64,000 nt of DNA, taken from positions 310,001-374,000 of the forward strand of contig NZ_SLZL01000002.1 in assembly GCF_004342605.1 (NCBI RefSeq). The letters are read 5' to 3'. Of the stretch, positions 35,692 to 45,529 are shown one piece after another; position 1 is the stretch's first letter, and every line of letters starts with the position of its first letter. The position numbers and the translations under genes were made by a program. The stretch comes from Caulobacter sp. BK020 (GTDB lineage Bacteria > Pseudomonadota > Alphaproteobacteria > Caulobacterales > Caulobacteraceae). The notes beneath the pieces were generated by a model. The model did no database searches. It was not told the DNA's origin and saw only the letters and a program-made list of their open reading frames with translations.

Positions 35692-37203
35692 ATGTTTATG
35701 AACGACGGCCCTCAACAGCATATCGTCATTCTGGGCGGCGGCGCGGCGGGATGGATCGCGGCCGCGCTGCTGGCCAAGCAGACGGATCGCCGTCAAACAC
35801 GGATCACCCTGGTCGAATCCGAGGAGATCGGCATCATCGGCGTCGGCGAGGCGACGGTCCCGTTGCTGGCCCAGTGCAACGCCATGCTTGGCATCGATGA
35901 ATTCGACTTCATTCGCCGCACCCAGGGCACGTTCAAGCTGGGCATTGAATTTTGCGACTGGGGCGTGGCCGGAAATCGGCATTTCCACGCGTTCAGCGAC
36001 TATGGCCACCCGGTTCAAGGGGTGTCACCCCACCATTACTGGCTGAGGCTGCGCCAAGCCGGCGACGAGCGGCCTATCGACGACTATTCGTTCGCCTACG
36101 CCGTGGCCAAGGACAATCGGTTCGCCCCCAGCGACCCGGAGAATTCGCGCTATCACCACGCCTATCATTTCGACGCGGCCTTGTACGCCCGCTATCTGCG
36201 GGACGTGGCGACCGAGCTGGGCGTGCAGCGTATCGAAGGCAAGATGACGCACGTCGACCTGGACGGCGACACCGGCGATATCGCCGGCATCCACCTGGCC
36301 AACGGCGTCACGGTTCCCGGCGATCTCTTCCTGGACTGCACTGGTTTCGCGTCCGAGCTGCTGGGCAAGGCGCTGGGCACGCCTTTCGTCGACTGGTCGC
36401 GCTGGCTGCTTTGCGACAGCGCCCTGGCCGTCCCCTCCAAACGCGCTGGCCCGCCCATGCCGTTCACGCGATCCACCGCCCACGCCGGGGGCTGGCGCTG
36501 GACGATTCCGCTGCAGCACCGCAGCGGCAACGGCATGGTCTATAGTTCGCAGTTCTGGAGCGACGAGGCGGCGCGCGAGGCCTTGCTGGGCGCCATTGAC
36601 GGCGAGCCGCTGGCCGAGCCGCGGCTGTTTCGCTTCACCTCCGGGCATCGCAAGCAGTTCTGGAACCGCAACTGCATAGGGATCGGGTTCGCCTCCAACT
36701 TCCTCGAACCGCTGGAATCGACCGGATTGCAGCTGATCGTCATGGGGATCTTGAAGCTGTTCAAATACTTCCCCCAACGGACCATCGACCCGGCTTTGCG
36801 CGACGAATATAACCGCGTCTCCACCCGCGAGATCGAACGCATCCGCGACTTCATCATCGCCCACTACCATCTCTCGCGCCGTCCCGAGCCCTTGTGGGCG
36901 GCGTGCCGCGACATCGACATACCCGACAGTCTTCGGCACAAGCTTGAGGTCTGGACCGCCAGCGGGCAGATCGCGCTGGGTGATCTCGAGTCCCATGTGG
37001 AGCCGAGCTGGCTCGCCATCCTGCTGGGCAACGGCGCCGTTCCCGCGCGCTACAACGTGTTGGCCGATCTCCATTCCTTGGAACAGATCCGCGAGGGTAT
37101 GAGACTGCGCCGCGAAGAGATCCTGCGGTCAGCGCAGGCGGTCACGTCGCATCAGGATTTCATCGATCGCTACTGCAAGGCCCCCCAGGCGGCGGCCCGC
37201 TAG
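35692..37203 (+). CDS. Flavin-dependent tryptophan-type halogenase
   Basis: 503 residues from ATG 35692 (ATG 35698 is equally possible; TTG 35665 less likely). The FAD site is HIVILGGGAAGWIAA (~10-24), followed by GVGEATVP (~50-57). Lys82 in TFKLGIEF matches the catalytic lysine region of PrnA-like halogenases, and WRWTIP provides the family WxWxIP motif. The FASNFLEPLESTGLQLI stretch is also typical. These enzymes chlorinate or brominate tryptophan or indole compounds using FADH2 from a separate reductase, none of which is seen nearby. In Caulobacterales such genes commonly sit beside large TonB receptors with unknown true substrate, so the tryptophan label should be treated as family-level. 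Confidence 0.9.
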   Translation: MFMNDGPQQHIVILGGGAAGWIAAALLAKQTDRRQTRITLVESEEIGIIGVGEATVPLLAQCNAMLGIDEFDFIRRTQGTFKLGIEFCDWGVAGNRHFHAFSDYGHPVQGVSPHHYWLRLRQAGDERPIDDYSFAYAVAKDNRFAPSDPENSRYHHAYHFDAALYARYLRDVATELGVQRIEGKMTHVDLDGDTGDIAGIHLANGVTVPGDLFLDCTGFASELLGKALGTPFVDWSRWLLCDSALAVPSKRAGPPMPFTRSTAHAGGWRWTIPLQHRSGNGMVYSSQFWSDEAAREALLGAIDGEPLAEPRLFRFTSGHRKQFWNRNCIGIGFASNFLEPLESTGLQLIVMGILKLFKYFPQRTIDPALRDEYNRVSTREIERIRDFIIAHYHLSRRPEPLWAACRDIDIPDSLRHKLEVWTASGQIALGDLESHVEPSWLAILLGNGAVPARYNVLADLHSLEQIREGMRLRREEILRSAQAVTSHQDFIDRYCKAPQAAAR

Positions 37204-37232
37204 GCTGCATTTCGGCTAGCGGGGCAAGGAGT

Positions 37233-37838
37233 TCAAGCGCCTGAACTTCGGTCTCCTAGAGCATCGCGCACGAACGCCGCGAGGGTTTCCGGATACAGCC
37301 TGTGCTCCTGCTCCAGCACGCGGTCGCTGAGCCTGTGTTCGGTGTCGCCCGGCAGGATCGGTACGCGGGCCTGGCCCAGGATCGGGCCTTCGTCGACGCC
37401 GGCGGTGACCAGGTGGACGGTGCAGCCGGCCTCGACCTCGCCGGCGCTCAGCGCGCGGCCGTGGGTGTCCAGGCCCGGATAGGCGGGCAGCAGGGAGGGG
37501 TGGATGTTCAGCATCCGCCCGGCCCAGGCCTCCACCAGGAACGGCGTCAGGATGCGCATGTAGCCGGCCAGGGCCACGACCTGGATCCCGCGCTCGCGCA
37601 GGGCGGCGTCGATGGCCCGCTCATGGGCCTCGCGGTCCTTGCCGTAGGGCTTCTGGTCGATGGCCAGGGCCTCGACGCCCGCCGCGGCGGCGGTGAGCAG
37701 GCCGCCGGCCTCGGGCTTGTTCGACAGCACCAGGGTGATCTCGAACGGGCAGGCCGGATCCTGGGCGGCCCGGACCAGGGCCTCCATGTTGGAGCCCCGG
37801 CCGGAGATCAGGACGGCGACCTTGGTGCGTTGGGCCAC
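37233..37838 (-). CDS. purN: Phosphoribosylglycinamide formyltransferase (GART)
   Basis: 201 residues. It transfers a formyl group from 10-formyl-THF to GAR in purine synthesis in the cytoplasm. The phosphate-binding VLISGRGSNMEAL, the active-site GYMRILTPFLVEAW and MLNIHPSLLPAYPGLDTHGR (catalytic Asn/His) and VTAGVDEGPILGQ are all present. It lies downstream of purM on the same strand with a 130-bp gap filled by an inverted repeat. Length and motifs are normal. Confidence 0.97.
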   Translation of the reverse strand: MAQRTKVAVLISGRGSNMEALVRAAQDPACPFEITLVLSNKPEAGGLLTAAAAGVEALAIDQKPYGKDREAHERAIDAALRERGIQVVALAGYMRILTPFLVEAWAGRMLNIHPSLLPAYPGLDTHGRALSAGEVEAGCTVHLVTAGVDEGPILGQARVPILPGDTEHRLSDRVLEQEHRLYPETLAAFVRDALGDRSSGA

Positions 37839-37858
37839 GAGAAACCTCTTCGCGCGCC

Positions 37859-37965
37859 CTGCGTCCTTCGAGGCCCGCGACGCGGGCGCCTCAGGATGAG
37901 GGGCTTTGTTGCTCTGAATTCCTCATCCTGAGGCGCTCGCCAAGGGCGAGCCCCGAAGGACGCAG
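37859..37965. repeat. Long nested inverted repeat between purM and purN
   Basis: Outer arms CTGCGTCCTTCG (37859-37870) and CGAAGGACGCAG (37954-37965); inner arms GCGCCTCAGGATGAGG (37886-37901) and CCTCATCCTGAGGCGC (37921-37936). It looks like a dispersed intergenic palindrome of the type common in Caulobacter relatives and could act as attenuator or RNA-stabilising hairpin within the pur operon. Confidence 0.85.
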
Positions 37966-37968
37966 GAT

Positions 37969-38994
37969 TTAGGCCGCCACCAGCTGCCCGCAGATGAAGG
38001 CGTCCTCGTCGGCGTTCAGCAGGGCCGCCAGCACCGGCTCGGCGTCGCTGGCGGCGACCACCAGGATGAAGCCGACGCCGCAGTTGAAGGTGCGGCGCAG
38101 CTCGTGGTCGCTGATGCCGCCTTCGCGCTGCAGCCAGTCGAAGACCGGGGGCAGGGGCCAGGCGTTCCAGTCGAACTCGGCCTTCAGGCCCTCGGCGATG
38201 CAGCGCGGCGGGTTTTCGATCAGGCCGCCGCCGGTGATGTGGGCGCCGCCCTTGACCCGGCCGGACTGCAGCAGGGGCAGGATCGACTTCACATAGATGC
38301 GGGTCGGGGCCATCAGGGCCTCGGCCAGGGTCTTACCCTCGGCGAAGGGGGCGGGGGCGTCCCAGGCCAGGCCCGAGCGCTCGACCACCCGGCGCACCAG
38401 GCTGTAGCCGTTGGAGTGCGGGCCCGACGAGCCGACGCCGATGATGATGTCGCCGGCCCGCTGCTTGTCGAGCTTGGGCAGCACGCCGTCGCGCTCGACC
38501 GCCCCGACCGAAAAGCCGGCCAGGTCGTATTCGCCGTCGCTGTACATGCCCGGCATCTCGGCGGTTTCGCCGCCCACCAGGGCCGAGCCAGCCAGCTTGC
38601 AGCCCTCGGCGATGCCGGCCACGACGCTGGTGGCGGTGGCCACGTCGAGCTTGCCGGTGGCGAAATAGTCCAGGAACAGCAGGGGCTCGGCGCCCTGGGC
38701 CAGCAGGTCGTTGACGCACATGGCCACCAGGTCGATCCCTACCGTGGCGTGCATGCCGGTGTCGATGGCGATGCGCAGCTTGGTGCCGACGCCGTCGGTG
38801 GTGGAGACCAGCAGCGGGTCGTCGTAGCCGGCCGCCTTCAGGTCGAACAGGGCCCCGAAGCCGCCCAGGCCCGCCTCGGCCCCGGGACGCCGGGTGGCCT
38901 TGGCCAGGGGCTTGATCGCCTCGACCAGGGCGTTGCCCGCATCGATATCGACGCCGGCCTGGGCGTAGGTGAGGCCGTTCTGTGGGTCGCTCAT
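37969..38994 (-). CDS. purM: Phosphoribosylformylglycinamidine cyclo-ligase (AIR synthetase)
   Basis: 341 residues. ATP-dependent ring closure of FGAM to AIR in purine synthesis. Seen: [20 protein letters not shown] at the N terminus, [20 protein letters not shown], the nucleotide-site [52 protein letters not shown] and [13 protein letters not shown]. Divergent from rnd with a 112-bp gap; purN follows on the same strand. Confidence 0.97.
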   Translation of the reverse strand: MSDPQNGLTYAQAGVDIDAGNALVEAIKPLAKATRRPGAEAGLGGFGALFDLKAAGYDDPLLVSTTDGVGTKLRIAIDTGMHATVGIDLVAMCVNDLLAQGAEPLLFLDYFATGKLDVATATSVVAGIAEGCKLAGSALVGGETAEMPGMYSDGEYDLAGFSVGAVERDGVLPKLDKQRAGDIIIGVGSSGPHSNGYSLVRRVVERSGLAWDAPAPFAEGKTLAEALMAPTRIYVKSILPLLQSGRVKGGAHITGGGLIENPPRCIAEGLKAEFDWNAWPLPPVFDWLQREGGISDHELRRTFNCGVGFILVVAASDAEPVLAALLNADEDAFICGQLVAA

Positions 38995-39106
38995 GCGCTT
39001 GCTCTGGCTCGAAGACGGCCCAATGGGCCGTTTTTGAAAGGAAACTTGCCGCTCCCCCTAAGCTTGTGCTTGCAGACTCGGGGGTGCGCGAGGCTATTAG
39101 CAGCCG

Positions 39107-40276
39107 ATGACGACGATCACCACTACCGCTGAGCTGGCGGCGTTCTGTAATGAGTTGAAGGGCCAGCCCTTCATCGCCGTGGACACCGAGTTCATGCGCG
39201 AAACCACCTACTGGCCCAAGCTGTGCCTGATCCAGGTGGCCTCGCCGGACACCGAAGCCTGTATCGACCCGCTGGCCGACGGCATCGACCTGGCGCCGCT
39301 GCTGGACGTGCTGCGCGATCCCTCGATCCTGAAGGTGTTCCACGCCGCCCGCCAGGACGTCGAGATCTTCAACAATCTGGACGCCATGCCCACGCCGCTG
39401 TTCGACACCCAGGTGGCCGGCATGGCCGCCGGGTTCGGCGAGCAGATCGCCTACGACGCCCTGGTCCGCCAGATGCTGAAGATCGAGCTGGACAAGTCCA
39501 GCCGCTTCACCGACTGGGCCCGCCGCCCGCTGAGCGAGGCGCAGCTGACCTACGCCGTCGCCGACGTCACCCATCTGGCGACCCTGTTCCCCATCCTGCG
39601 CGACCGCCTGGACAAGGCCGGCCGCCTGGCCTGGGTGGAAGAGGAGATGAAGGCGCTCAACGACCCGGCCGCCTACGACGTCGATCCGGAAAAGGCCTGG
39701 CGCCGCCTGCGCCCGCGCAAGACCGGCGCCAAGTACCTGGCGGTGTTCAAGGCCGTCGCCGCCTGGCGCGAGCGCACAGCCCAGACCCGCGACCAGCCGC
39801 GCGGCCGCATCCTCAAGGACGAGGCCATCGACGAACTGGCCACCCAGGCGCCGACCTCGCTGGAGGGCCTCAACACCCTGCGCAGCGTGCCCAAGGGCTT
39901 CGGCGGCTCCAAGTTCGGTCCCGACCTGCTGGCCGCCATCAAGGCCGCCCTGGCGGACCCGGAAGGCTATGCGCCGGTGCTGGAGAAGTCCGGCCCGCCG
40001 CCGCCCGCCTCGGCCGGCGCGGTGGTCGAGCTGCTGAAGGTCCTGCTCAAGGCCCGGGCCGAGGAGGCCGGCGTGGCCTCCAAGCTGATCGCCACGGTCT
40101 CGGACCTGGAGAAGATCGCCGCCGACGACGAGGCCAACACCCCGGCCCTGCAGGGCTGGCGGCTGGAGGCTTTCGGGTCCGACGCCCTGAAGATCAAGCG
40201 CGGCGAGCTGGCCTTGGTGCTGGACGGAACCCGGGTTCGTGTGGTGGAAGTGCGCCGCGCGCCCAAGCCGGACTGA
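39107..40276 (+). CDS. rnd: Ribonuclease D
   Basis: 389 residues. A 3'-to-5' exoribonuclease of the DEDD family acting in tRNA 3' maturation. Exo motifs: FIAVDTEFMRE (DxE), VFHAARQDVEIF, and the C-terminal motif with LTYAVADVTHL. An HRDC domain follows (~210-290) and a second helical region to the end, the normal RNase D layout. Divergently transcribed from purM. Followed after 56 bp by a sensor kinase gene on the same strand. Confidence 0.96.
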   Translation: MTTITTTAELAAFCNELKGQPFIAVDTEFMRETTYWPKLCLIQVASPDTEACIDPLADGIDLAPLLDVLRDPSILKVFHAARQDVEIFNNLDAMPTPLFDTQVAGMAAGFGEQIAYDALVRQMLKIELDKSSRFTDWARRPLSEAQLTYAVADVTHLATLFPILRDRLDKAGRLAWVEEEMKALNDPAAYDVDPEKAWRRLRPRKTGAKYLAVFKAVAAWRERTAQTRDQPRGRILKDEAIDELATQAPTSLEGLNTLRSVPKGFGGSKFGPDLLAAIKAALADPEGYAPVLEKSGPPPPASAGAVVELLKVLLKARAEEAGVASKLIATVSDLEKIAADDEANTPALQGWRLEAFGSDALKIKRGELALVLDGTRVRVVEVRRAPKPD

Positions 40277-40332
40277 GGGCGCGGGAGGGGGCGACCTCTC
40301 CTGGTGTCCGGCGGCTGTCGGGGGCGTTGCGT

Positions 40333-42060
40333 ATGCGGGTGGCTTGGGACCAACTGGCGGCCGCCTACAGGCCCGCCGCGATTTCCCACCGGCGCCAGAT
40401 CCCGCTGCGCGTCTTCGTCATCCTCGTGGTCGTCGTCGTCACGGCCTGGCGGCCGACGTTCCATTTCCTGGTCCCGTGGGCCGCGGCCTGCATCGTCGCC
40501 CAGATCGTCGAGCAGCAGGCGCTGCGCCATTTCCTGAGCCGCGCGGAGCCCGGACGGGCGGTGATCTTCAACCTGGCCTCCGACGTGCTGCTGGCCGTGG
40601 TGTTCGGCTGGGCCTCCCTGCCGATCTGGGCGCTCGGGACGCCCGTGGCGACGGCTTCGGCCATCATCCTGGTCTCAGGCTCGGTGCTGACCGCGCTGAT
40701 GGGCGCCGAGGGCTGCGTGGCGGCCTTCCTGGCGGCCGTGACGCCGCACATGACCTACATGCTGATCCTGCCCCTGACGACGGAGACGCGCCAGGATCCG
40801 CTGGGGCCCTACTACCTGATGGGCGTGGCCCTGTTCGCCCTGGTGCTGGGGCTGGTGTTCGCCTGGTCGCGGCGGACCTTCGAGGCCGAGCGCTCGGCGC
40901 GGCGCCTGGCCGAGGCCCAGACCGCGGCCAAGTCGGCCTTCGTGGCCATGGTCAGCCACGAACTGCGCACCCCGCTGAGCGCCATCCTGGGCGGGGCCGG
41001 CGACCTGGCGCGCGAGGCCGGCGACGCCCGCGCCCGCGACAAGGCCGCCCTGATCGCCGACGCCGGGGCGATGATGCGCGCGCTGCTCAACGATCTGCTG
41101 GACGTCTCCAAGATCGAGGCCGGCCGGATGAGCGTCGAGATCCTCGATTTTTCGCCGGGGGCGCTGATCGACGAAACCGTGCGCTTCTGGCGCGACGAAG
41201 CCAGGGCCAAGGGGCTGGCGCTGGACCTGACGGGCGAGCGGGACTTGCCCCAATGGCTGCGCGGCGATCCGGTGCGCATTCGCCAGGTGCTCAACAACCT
41301 GCTGTCCAACGCGATCAAGTTCACCTCGGCGGGCCGGGTCGCGCTGAACGTCATGGCCGAGCGGCGGGGGGACGGCTGGCGGCTGGCCGTCGAGGTTTCC
41401 GACACCGGGCCCGGCCTGTCGCCCGAACAGCTGGCGCGGCTGTTCACGGCCTATGACCAACTGGGCCCCGACACGGCGCGCACCTTCGGCGGAACGGGCC
41501 TTGGCCTGTCGATCAGCCGGGACCTGGCGCGGTTGATGGGCGGGGACCTGACCGCGCGTTCACCGGCCGAGGGCGGCGCTGTGTTCCAGCTGACCCTGCC
41601 GATGGCGACGGGTTCCGCGCCGGCCGTCACCGAAGCGCCGGCGTCCGCGCCTCCGTCCACGCCAAGCGTCTTCGACCGCTCGCCCCTGGCCCTGGTGGTC
41701 GACGACCACGAGGTCAACCGGCGGCTCCTGAGCCACATCCTGGACGCCATGGGCGTGCGTGTCGAGTTGGCCGCCGACGGCGAAACGGGTCTGGCCCTGG
41801 CGGGCGAGCGACGCTTCGACGTGATCCTGATGGACGTCAACATGCCAGGCCTGGACGGGCTGGAGGCCACGCGCCGCCTGCGCCTCGCCGGGCCTAACAG
41901 CACGACGCCCGTAATCGCCGTCACCGCCGGCGTCTCGGACGCGGAGCGCGAAGCCTGCCGCGCCGCCGGAATGGACGACTGGCTCGAAAAGCCGTTCCAG
42001 GCCGCGACCTTGCAGCGGGTGCTGTGGCGGGCGCTGGATCCGGATCTGGTCGGGGCTTAG
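40333..42060 (+). CDS. Hybrid sensor histidine kinase/response regulator
   Basis: 575 residues from ATG 40333. About five or six membrane helices occupy residues 25-180, with no sizable periplasmic domain, so it may sense a membrane or internal cue. The kinase core has the H box FVAMVSHELRTPL (His209), N box NNLLSNAIKF, G boxes DTGPGLSPEQ and GGTGLGLSISR; a receiver domain follows (~452-575) with DDHEVN and phospho-acceptor Asp501 in MDVNMPG, then TAG and EKPF. It resembles the membrane-bound hybrid kinases with N-terminal MHYT-less integral sensors. No cognate phosphotransfer protein or regulator is adjacent. Confidence 0.92.
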   Translation: MRVAWDQLAAAYRPAAISHRRQIPLRVFVILVVVVVTAWRPTFHFLVPWAAACIVAQIVEQQALRHFLSRAEPGRAVIFNLASDVLLAVVFGWASLPIWALGTPVATASAIILVSGSVLTALMGAEGCVAAFLAAVTPHMTYMLILPLTTETRQDPLGPYYLMGVALFALVLGLVFAWSRRTFEAERSARRLAEAQTAAKSAFVAMVSHELRTPLSAILGGAGDLAREAGDARARDKAALIADAGAMMRALLNDLLDVSKIEAGRMSVEILDFSPGALIDETVRFWRDEARAKGLALDLTGERDLPQWLRGDPVRIRQVLNNLLSNAIKFTSAGRVALNVMAERRGDGWRLAVEVSDTGPGLSPEQLARLFTAYDQLGPDTARTFGGTGLGLSISRDLARLMGGDLTARSPAEGGAVFQLTLPMATGSAPAVTEAPASAPPSTPSVFDRSPLALVVDDHEVNRRLLSHILDAMGVRVELAADGETGLALAGERRFDVILMDVNMPGLDGLEATRRLRLAGPNSTTPVIAVTAGVSDAEREACRAAGMDDWLEKPFQAATLQRVLWRALDPDLVGA

Positions 42061-42071
42061 GCCCGATCCGC

Positions 42072-42356
42072 CTAACCGCCCCAGCGTGCGATGTGCGGGA
42101 GAAGGTTGCCGGCCGCCACGGCCAGGGAGCCCAGCACCACGCCGTGGAACACGCAGCCGACGATCACGGTGCGCTTCACCGACCAGCCGGACTCGGCCGC
42201 GAAGGCGCGCGCCAGGTCGTTCTGGAGGCGGCGGGCTGGTCCGACCACCGACACGTCGTCGGCGTTGGCGAGCCGTAGCTCGGGCCGCGCGCGCGGCGCC
42301 GGAAAGGTGGCGACGTGGTCTTCGTATTCGACTTCGACGATCCGCTGCTTCTGCAT
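42072..42356 (-). CDS. Small membrane protein of unknown function
   Basis: 94 residues from the ATG at 42356, which has a GGGGAGAG sequence five bases upstream. The N-terminal two thirds are charged and soluble (QRIVEVEYEDHVATFPAP, RRLQNDLARAFAAES); one membrane helix lies near the C terminus (~63-83, VIVGCVFHGVVLGSLAVAAG). I recognise no family. It is convergent with the hybrid kinase, 11 bp apart, and downstream of a TonB receptor terminator. Confidence 0.65.
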   Translation of the reverse strand: MQKQRIVEVEYEDHVATFPAPRARPELRLANADDVSVVGPARRLQNDLARAFAAESGWSVKRTVIVGCVFHGVVLGSLAVAAGNLLPHIARWGG

Positions 42357-42471
42357 GGATGCTCTCCCCGTTTCTGAGGTCGAGCTTGCGATGGCCGTGG
42401 ATAACAAACCGTGCTCGCCGAGCGCCGTTCGGTTGCGGCGGGGTGTCGCGGCGGCGAACGGCCAAAAGAAA

Positions 42472-42497
42472 GGGCCGGTCCCTTTCGGAACCGGCCC
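42472..42497 (-). terminator. Intrinsic terminator of the TonB receptor gene
   Basis: On the minus strand GGGCCGGT pairs with ACCGGCCC (plus 42490-42497 and 42472-42479) with a mismatched inner stem, followed by TTTCTTTT. It lies 23 bp beyond the receptor stop. Confidence 0.75.
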
Positions 42498-42520
42498 CGT
42501 CCATTTTCCAGGCGAAACGC

Positions 42521-45500
42521 TTAATAGGTGAAGCGCACGCCCAGCTTGAAGGTCCGGCCGATCAGGCCGGGATAGTGGAAGGTGGTCAGGAAGTTCGGGG
42601 CGCTGGCATAGGCGCCCGGCGCGACCGGGGCCTTTTCGTCGAACAGGTTGCCGACGTGGCCATAGACCTGGACCGAGTCGGTGATCTGGGCCGTTCCGTT
42701 CAGGTCGACATTGACGAACTTCTTGATGTAGCAGAACTTTTGGCCAAGAGCCGTATTGCCGGTCGCATACTGGTTGGCGGTGACGCAGTCGGTGCTGGTC
42801 CGCTGGTCAGCGGCCACCGACTTGATCTTGCCGACATAGTAGGTGGTGGCTGACAGGCTGTAGCGGCCCCATTCGACCGTGTTCTGCCAGTTGCCGCGCC
42901 AGTCGGGCGTGCCGTTGCCCGAGGAGAGCTGGTACGGACCCAGCGTGCCGGCGTACTTCTGCACGCCGTTGGACGTGTGCAGGTCGTACTTCAGAACGTG
43001 GGTGACTTCGACGCGGCTGGTCAGCTTGGCGTCGAACGGCAGGTTGGCCTTGGCCGTGGCCGAGAAGTCGACGCCCGAAGTTTTCGAGAAGTCGGCGTTC
43101 ACGAACGGCGCGTTGATGATCAGCACGCGGGGCAGGGCGGTCGGGAACAGCGGGTCGATGGCGTCGACCAGGTTGCACGAATAGCCCGGACCCACGGCCG
43201 CCACGGCGGCGCAGGCGCTGGTGACGTTGGTGCCGGTGTAATAGGCGTTGCGAGCGCTCGCCAACAGCGGGCCGGCCACGATCAGGTCGGACTTCTTCAC
43301 GTCGTAATAGTCGACCGTCAGGCTGAGCCACGGGGTCGGCTCGGCGATCACGCCCAGGGTGAAGCTACGCGACTTTTCCGGCTTCAGGTCCGGATTGCCG
43401 ACATAGCCGCCGCCCAGCGAATAGGCCTGGGCGTAGGGGTTGGTGTTGCCGGCCGAGGTCAGGCCGCCGTGGGCGTTCTGGAAGCTCGGCGGCGGGGTGA
43501 AGGTCGAGAAGCCGGCATATTGGCTGCGCGCGCCCGATTCCGCGAACGTCGGCGCCCGGAAGCCTTTGGAATACGTGCCGCGGAACGCCAGTTGGCGCAG
43601 CGGCGTATACTTGGCGCCGATCTTCGGCGAGAAGTGGCTGAAGCCCTCCGAATAGTGGTCGTATCGGCCCGAGGCGTTGATCTCGAGTTGGTTCAGCACC
43701 GGCGCCAGCACTTCGAAATAACCCGCCGTGACGGTGTGCTTGCCGAACGCCGACGAGGTGGTCAGCGAATAGGTGTCCAGCTTGGCGTTCTGGTTGTTGT
43801 TGACCAGTTCTTCCTTGCGGACCTGGCCGCCGACGGCCAGTTGCATCGTCCCGCCTGGCAGCTCCCACAGCTCCTTCGTGACCGAGGCGTCCAACGAGTA
43901 CATCGTCGAGTGCGACGGCGTGGTCACGGTCGGCGAGATGAAGTCGCGGACAGCCTGGGTGTTGTTGCCCGGGTTCACGAAGTCATAGCTGCCGGTGTTG
44001 ATCGACTTCAGCAGGTTGGCGATGTTCAGGAAGCCGTACTGCTCGATCTTCAGGTTGTCGCGGGCGAAGACGCCGTCAACTCGCCAGTTCCAGTCGCCGC
44101 CGAAGTCGCCCTTCAGGCCGGCGGTGCCGCGATAGACCTCGTTGGTGCGGTCGCTGCCGGCGGGGATGTCGCCGAACAGGTAGTAGATGCGCGCCGCGTT
44201 GTTCGCGGGATCGGCGCCGCCGGCGGCGGTCGCATAGGGGTTGTTCGGGTTCAGGCGACGACCGGCCGCGGCCGGATCGGCGCAGTTGACGCCGGAGGTG
44301 CAGATCCAGACCGGCAGCACGATGCCGGGGTTGGTCGACGCCAGGGACGGCGATCCACCGAACGGCTGGGTGTTGCGCAGGGCGCGCGGCTGGTTCTTGA
44401 TGCTGACGAAGTCGTACGAGTAGCTGCCGGCGACATAGCCCTCGACGTTCTCGCCCAGCTTGAAGCTCAGGCGGCCGTTGAGCGCATAGCGTTCCTGCTT
44501 CGGCTGGATCTGGTTGTAGAGGTCGACGAGGTCGTACTTGCAGCCCGTGCCGCGCGCGGCGCCGGTGGTCACGGTGTAGGTGCCGGCAAGGCAGGTGCCC
44601 AGGCCCAGAGCGGTGTATTCGCTATAAGCCGAAGAGCCCGTGCCGATGGTGAAGGGCGTGAGGCCGCCGGTCAGCGGATTGTTCAGGTCGCTTTGCGTGG
44701 TGCGCACGACAACGGCGGTCGGCGTGGCGGTCGTCAGCGTGCTGTCGGCGGTGTTGTTGTCCAGGCCGCCGATCGGACGCAGGTCCTGGGTGTTGTAGGG
44801 GAAGCCCCGGCTGTGGCTGGTGACGCGGCCGTCCTTCTGGTACTCGCCGTTGACGTAGAAGTTCCAGCCCTTCTCGGCGTAGTCGCCGTAGCCGAGGGTC
44901 AGGTCGAAGCGCTGGTGGCGCGCGTCGCGCTCCTGGCTTTGGCCGAATTCGGCGCTGCCGGAAATCCCTTCGAACTGCTTCTTCAGGATCAGGTTGACGA
45001 CACCGCCGATGGCGTCGGCGCCGTAGCTCGACGAGGCGCCGTCCTTCAGCACTTCGATCCGGTCGATCAGGCTGAACGGGATGCTGTTGAGGTCGACATA
45101 GGCGTTATGGCCGTCGTCGTTGATCGGGAAGTTGGCCGAGCGCAGGCCGTCGACCAGCACCAGGGTCGAGGACACGCCCAGGCCGCGCAGCGAGACGGCC
45201 GAGCCGCCGGCGCTGAAGCCGCTCTGGAAGCCGGTGCCGATCGAGCCGGCGCCGTCGGCCGAGACCGACCGGATGGCGTCGGTGGCCGTGGTCATGCCCG
45301 CGCGCTGCAGGGTCTGGGAGGTCATCACCGTGACTGGCGAGGGCGTCTCGGTGTCGGTGCGGCGGAAGAGAGAGCCGGTGACGACGATTTCCTCGACCTC
45401 GGTCTGGTCGGCAGGAGCGGCCGGGGCGGCGGTTTGGGCTGCGGCCTGGCTGGCGGCGAACACGGCGACAGCGGCGCCGCAGATCATCGTCGTGGCCATC

Positions 45501-45529
45501 AGCCGCGCGCGCGTGGGTTTAGTTCTCAA
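42521..45529 (-). CDS. TonB-dependent receptor
   Basis: 1,002 residues from TTG 45529, which has GGGGG eight bases upstream and gives a signal peptide with a basic start (RTKPTRARLMATTMICGAAV) and AAAQ cleavage region; ATG 45499 would be an alternative. Plug: EVEEIVVTGSLFRRTDTETP (TonB box), QTLQRAGMTTATDAIRSVSA, VLVDGLRSANFPIND, SYGADAIGGVVNLILKKQFE; the barrel ends FKLGVRFTY. It has no STN domain and no adjacent regulator. It is unrelated in detail to the N-glycan pair. Substrate unknown. It sits between otherwise housekeeping genes. Confidence 0.92.
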   Translation of the reverse strand: MRTKPTRARLMATTMICGAAVAVFAASQAAAQTAAPAAPADQTEVEEIVVTGSLFRRTDTETPSPVTVMTSQTLQRAGMTTATDAIRSVSADGAGSIGTGFQSGFSAGGSAVSLRGLGVSSTLVLVDGLRSANFPINDDGHNAYVDLNSIPFSLIDRIEVLKDGASSSYGADAIGGVVNLILKKQFEGISGSAEFGQSQERDARHQRFDLTLGYGDYAEKGWNFYVNGEYQKDGRVTSHSRGFPYNTQDLRPIGGLDNNTADSTLTTATPTAVVVRTTQSDLNNPLTGGLTPFTIGTGSSAYSEYTALGLGTCLAGTYTVTTGAARGTGCKYDLVDLYNQIQPKQERYALNGRLSFKLGENVEGYVAGSYSYDFVSIKNQPRALRNTQPFGGSPSLASTNPGIVLPVWICTSGVNCADPAAAGRRLNPNNPYATAAGGADPANNAARIYYLFGDIPAGSDRTNEVYRGTAGLKGDFGGDWNWRVDGVFARDNLKIEQYGFLNIANLLKSINTGSYDFVNPGNNTQAVRDFISPTVTTPSHSTMYSLDASVTKELWELPGGTMQLAVGGQVRKEELVNNNQNAKLDTYSLTTSSAFGKHTVTAGYFEVLAPVLNQLEINASGRYDHYSEGFSHFSPKIGAKYTPLRQLAFRGTYSKGFRAPTFAESGARSQYAGFSTFTPPPSFQNAHGGLTSAGNTNPYAQAYSLGGGYVGNPDLKPEKSRSFTLGVIAEPTPWLSLTVDYYDVKKSDLIVAGPLLASARNAYYTGTNVTSACAAVAAVGPGYSCNLVDAIDPLFPTALPRVLIINAPFVNADFSKTSGVDFSATAKANLPFDAKLTSRVEVTHVLKYDLHTSNGVQKYAGTLGPYQLSSGNGTPDWRGNWQNTVEWGRYSLSATTYYVGKIKSVAADQRTSTDCVTANQYATGNTALGQKFCYIKKFVNVDLNGTAQITDSVQVYGHVGNLFDEKAPVAPGAYASAPNFLTTFHYPGLIGRTFKLGVRFTY

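Noticed and set aside
37859..37965. CRISPR-like or insertion-sequence interpretation of the purM-purN repeat
   Set aside because: Only one nested palindrome, no spacers, no transposase.
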